Part shown: positions 59,481 to 64,000 of the stretch, piece by piece | How positions within the stretch are numbered: position 1 is the first letter of the stretch | Layout of the letters: each line of letters starts with the position of its first letter | NCBI GenBank assembly: GCA_033439795.1 | Contig: JAUTDP010000019.1 | Span: forward strand, 124,001 to 188,000 | Source of the DNA: Sordaria brevicollis | Lineage: Eukaryota; Ascomycota; Sordariomycetes; Sordariales; Sordariaceae | Direction: 5' to 3' | DNA length: 64,000 nt | Made by a program: the position numbers and the translations under genes | The notes under the pieces: model-generated | Told to the model about the DNA's origin: nothing | Database searches by the model: none | What the model saw: the letters and a program-made list of their open reading frames with translations, nothing else

Positions 59481-62240
59481 AAACTACGAAAAATTTTCGA
59501 AAAAATTCGGAAAAAATTTATTATCTAGCCGTATACCCTTATACTTATTTATCCGCCCCATTTCAAATTTCCCTTTAAATTTACTTACTGGTCCTACAAA
59601 GTTAAATTTATTAATAATTATTTTAATCCTTCTTAACCGACCTTTTCCTTTTTTACCTTTTTAATTTTTTAAACTTTCTCTCCCTTCTCTTTCTCTTTCT
59701 TTAAATTAATTTACGCTTTATTTTCTATTTACTTTCTTCTTAATCGATCTTCTTTTTATTTTAGGTTATTAATATAATAATATATCCTATATCCTAAATA
59801 TAATTTATAAATATAATATATCGGGATAATATCGGAATATATTTAATATTAAAAATTATATTATTAAATTTTCGAAATTTATCGGTAAATGGGAGTTAAT
59901 TATTTATATTAAATTTATTAAATAAAATGAAATTATTAATTATAATAATTTCTCTTTTCTTATAATTATTAATACTAATTATCAATACTTATCGTTCTTC
60001 TATACGCTTCCTTTTCGCTCTAAAAATTAACGGCAATAATTACTTCTTTTTAATAGGAGACGCTAAAATATTATTATAATCTCTTCTTAATTATATATTA
60101 ATAATTATTAAAAAAATATTATTAATAAAATTATTATTGGGTAGGGTAATTTTAATTCTAAGGAAGGATTGGATAATAAATTTTTATTTAAAAGGACGGG
60201 GAAAATAGGGGAAATTAGCAAATTCTTATATTAATTAATACTTAACCATCTTAATAGGGTAATATTCGTCTAAATAACCTCTCTAATATATTAAATTCGT
60301 AAAGAATTTAAGTTAGGGATTAAAATCTTCTTCTCCGTTTTTCCTCTTTACAACCGTATAAATTAACTATTTTTAATTTTTCGAAAATAAATTCTTTCTT
60401 ATTTACCGCGTTAAAAGGGTGTTATATATTATTCTTATTTATTATCGAACTATAATATTTTTAAATTATTTTATATTAGGGATCCAATTATATTCCTATT
60501 AATATTTACCTTATTCCTAAAATTTAATTATTGTAAACCCTTAAGGTAATTTATTAATAAGCTTTCTTCGATGCTTTATTTTAATAAAAAAAATTTGGAC
60601 TACTTTTAAAACCTAAAGGCTATAAATTTAAATTCTCTATTATATTAAGAATATTATATTGAATTATTTTTAATTATTAAAAATATTAAGGATTCGATTT
60701 CTTATTGGTATTAAAAAAATATAATTCTTAATTATAAATACTTTATAAATTTTTATAATTTTCTATTCGTATTATTAATTATAAAAATTATTATAGAGAA
60801 ATTAAAACGTCTCTCCCTAATTAAAAATTATAAAAACGAAATAATTATTAATTATAATAAAGAAATATTAATATCGAATTAACTTCAAATTATTTCGAAT
60901 ATTAATATTTTTAATATAAAACTTATTATGTCTAATAATAGTAATTGGGTTTATTAAAATATAAATCCAATCGCTATATTTTCGTAATATCTAATATAAA
61001 TTAATATAAATTATTTCTCCTTCCTATTAACTCTTAATATTTATTAAATACTATATATTAATTAATCCCAATATTATTATATCTTAGGATATAATCGGGG
61101 TTAATTATTTATTGGGCTATCCTAAAACGGGAGGAATAATTATATAGCGGAATATAATTCTAACTATTTATTTATCGTTATTGGGCTTTCTAATAATTAA
61201 ATAAATCGGATTCTTATTAAGAATAATATTTTATTGCCGGTTAATTCTAGGGTATTTTTAATCTTAAGGCTTATTATAATAAATTAAATTATTTCTAATA
61301 CGAAGGGGATAAACTTCTCTAATAATTATATTACTAAATTAGGGCCAAATCTTATTCTCTTAATTCTAATACCGAATAGTCTCAAAGACTGCGGGAAAAT
61401 AATTATTTAATATTCCTATAATAGAGATCGGAAGCAAATTATTATAATTAAAATTAAAAGAATTTATATTAATTAATATTTTAATTAATAATAAAATTTT
61501 AAAGGATAGAAAATTTAATATAGAAGGGTTTTTAATGGGTAATAATAATATAAATTTATAAAAGGGTTTATTAATATATAAAAAAAAAAAAAAGAAAGAA
61601 AAGAAAAGTTATAAATAAAGGGTTTTTATACCCATTTTATAAATTATCTATAAAGTCGAAAAATTGTAAATTCTTCCCTTTCTCCTTATTTCCTTTTGTA
61701 AATTACTTATAATACTCCAAACTTACTCCTTCTAATCTTTATTCATCCTACTTATATTTAAAATTTTAAATAGTAAAATAAATAAACTTTATCTAACTTC
61801 CTTTAATATAATCTCTTAACCTTTTAATATAATCGAAAGTTTTAATTTGTAATTAAACCTTAAAATTAAAATACCTTTCCTATTATTTTTAGTAAAAAAG
61901 TATTTTAAAATAGCGTTTATAACCCTTTTTATAATTAATTAAAATTTTAAAACTTTATGAAATTATTTTAAATAAATGGATATTATCTTTCTTATCTAAT
62001 TTAAAAGTTTTTCGTAATCGTAGGGTATATAATATAAATAATTTTAAAAGGATGGTTTCCATCGGCTTTTTCCTTCGAGGATCATCTACTAAAAAAGTAT
62101 AAAAAAAGTACATTTCTATTTACAATTATTCTTCGTTTTTCCTCCTAATAACCTTCTCCTTTTAAATATAATAAAATATTAATAATAATAATAAAAGTAA
62201 AACTACTAAACAAAAATTCTTCGTAATAAATTAATATAAT
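59481..62240. other. Unassigned AT-rich stretch
   Basis: RIP-affected, no domain recognised on either strand. 60930-61410 has weak + coding character (LLGYPKTGG, GLIYI-free; SLKDCGKII). An A/G run (61580-61610) follows. Possibly a degraded transposon downstream of the promoter-like patch. Confidence 0.4.
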
Positions 62241-63815
62241 ATCTTCCTCCAATTTTAACGCCGGTTTCCTTCCTTTTACGAATAACCCTCTACTTCGCTT
62301 CCTTTAAAGGGAAATCCCTACTAAGGAACTTACTATACTTAATTAATTTAATTTAAATATTAACGCTTTTACTTTATTTACTAAAAAACGTATCGTTATT
62401 ATTAATCGCGACTCTCTTCGGCCGTATTTTAACCTCAATACTTTAAAAATAATATATTAAACTAATTCTTATCCTAATAATAAAAAGTAAATCCTTTCCA
62501 AAATTTATATTAACCTTCTATATTAACCTTCACTTCCTCCTAATACCCTTTAAAATATTATTTAAAATAATTACTTTCAATTATTTAATACTATTATAAA
62601 TATTTATCCGATTAATAAACCTATTATTATTAATTAATTATATATAAAATAACGTATTAATAATAACGAATTACTAATAATTATAATTACGTTTTTTAAC
62701 TTGCCTATTATATATCGATTAACTTTAGAACGGATATTCAATTCGCCTCGCAACCCATTTAATCGCTATATCTTTATCGAAAAAAAAGGAATTTAACCGT
62801 AAAGTTACTACTTTACCTATATAAAAATAAAAAAAGAACGGATCCTTAGGCTAATAATTTAATTATTTAATAATAAATAAATATTCTTTTATTTTCTACT
62901 AATATCCTTCTACTAACTATCATTTTTTCTTCCAAAAATAAAATCACTTATTCGTACTACGTTAACCGATTCCAAAAAACGTATACATCGGTATATACTA
63001 TTAATTAACAATAGGAATACGTTCCTATTTAAATTCCTTTCGTCGGCTATAAATCTTTAAATAAAAATATTAAAGGGGGGATTTATAGTAATTATATTTA
63101 GTATAATAAAACGGCTTTAAATTATTCGGCATTTACTAAGTTTTTAAATAATTTTAAACTTATTAAAAAATATTCGATCGAAGGTTTTAATCCCGAATTT
63201 ATTAAAATTTTAAAGTCCGATTAAATTAAATATCTTACTTAAAACCGTAATATTAATCGTACCCGTTCGATATTAATCGATAATATTCCTCCTCACCGTT
63301 AAATTATTAGCAAAAAACCCGTCCCCACTAATTATAAATAATAGCTAAAATATATACGCTAAGAATCCGAAACCTTAAAGTTAAAAGGAAAAAGTATTAT
63401 AATCTACAGTAATCGCAATATATTTAAACGGTTATTAATAATAATAAAAATTAATAATAAAGATAAAGAAATAATCGATATTAATAATAACGATTTAAAC
63501 TCCTCTAACGAAGAATCTATTACCGGCGAAAATAATAATAGCGAAAACGAAGGTAATAATAAAGAAAATAACGAAAATAACGAAAATAACGAAAATAACG
63601 AAGATAATAAGGGCGATAACGGGGATAATAACGAAGATAACGAAAATAATAAGGAAGAGGATAATAAAGATAATGAAGATAACGAAGGCAATAACGGGGA
63701 TAATAACAAAAATGACGAAAATAATAAGGAGGAGGATAATAAAGATAATAAGGAAGATTCTAATCAAAAACGTAAAATTTCAATTAATTTCAAAGGTTTT
63801 TCTAATAATGAATAG
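62241..63815 (+). pseudogene. Unidentified remnant with long acidic C-terminal tail
   Basis: The last 150 codons (63363-63815) are open on +: ESETLKLKGKSIIIYSNRN, then a hundred residues of Asn/Glu/Asp/Lys triplets (NENNENNENNED, GDNGDNNED, KEEDNKDNED), then QKRKISINFKGFSNNE and TAG 63813-63815. Upstream, Gln-rich text with RIP stops continues to ~62250 but its frame is uncertain. Because RIP turns TGAT into TAAT, the Asn residues were probably Asp, so the tail was an (Asp/Glu)n acidic tract. No family recognised. The two - strand ORFs here are its shadows. Confidence 0.45.
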
Positions 63816-64000
63816 GGGTTTTATCAAAAATCATTATCAACACCTATACTATAGAAAAACAAATCCATATCTTACGGTTTTTCAAAACTTCCCGTATTCT
63901 TATCTACATAAGTGCTAATTTCTAAAAAAAATTGCGAAAAACTTAATTAAATAAAGGGGGTTAATAGGGTTTTTAGGAATATAATTAAAGGGAATAAAGA
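63816..64000. other. Window end, no gene seen
   Basis: AT-rich; 63830-63920 keeps some CpA/TpG. Nothing recognised. Confidence 0.4.

Noticed and set aside
63404..63767. Two - strand ORFs rich in Leu/Ser or Ile/Val
   Set aside because: Antisense shadows of the acidic triplet repeat on +.

Overview
The window looks like a filamentous ascomycete (Pezizomycotina) chromosome with a two-compartment genome. About 1-52,130 and 57,120-64,000 are AT-rich and almost free of CpA and TpG, while CpG is kept. That is the footprint of repeat-induced point mutation (RIP, CpA to TpA). In reading frames it shows as stops at former Gln and Trp codons and as Asp to Asn changes. Between these blocks lies a ~5 kb island of normal composition (about 52,130-57,118) with the only intact protein gene I can support. 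No rRNA, tRNA or CRISPR array was recognised.

The left block is a nest of transposons that can be peeled apart by LTR ends, target-site duplications (TSDs) and restored reading frames. The outermost is a + strand Ty1/Copia element (G, 31,224-~52,130, probably continuing left of the window). A - strand Ty3/Gypsy element (D) sits in its LTR-like left part; D's LTR copies are 1-147 and 31,077-31,223. D's reverse transcriptase is split by a + strand Gypsy element (C, 3,973-25,027, 247-bp LTRs, TSD TATAT). C was opened by a 13-kb block holding a RIP-degraded Helitron RepHel gene (~6,590-12,624) and a nearly unmutated 441-bp MULE-type MITE (5,354-5,794). G is also interrupted by a Mutator-like element (E, 32,178-43,288, transposase on -). 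E contains Gypsy copy A (32,595-40,050, 252-bp LTRs, TSD TCCTA). Gypsy copy B (44,301-51,731, 239-bp LTRs, TSD ATAAT) sits in the G RNase H domain.

A and B, and probably C, share an unusual layout. Between pol and the 3' LTR lies a ~1.4 kb reading frame on the opposite strand. It has its own TATA-like box and pyrimidine-rich leader and ends tail-to-tail with pol. This is the best candidate here for an undescribed feature.

The island holds a 385-aa MetE/UROD-like TIM-barrel gene on the - strand with all four expected zinc ligands, a TATA-like box and a poly(A) signal. To its right is a pyrimidine-rich, promoter/5'UTR-like stretch facing right that ends abruptly at the second AT-rich block. 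A diverged 157-bp duplication lies downstream of the gene. The right block (57,120-64,000) carries two + strand coding remnants I cannot name, one lysine-rich and one with a long acidic tail.
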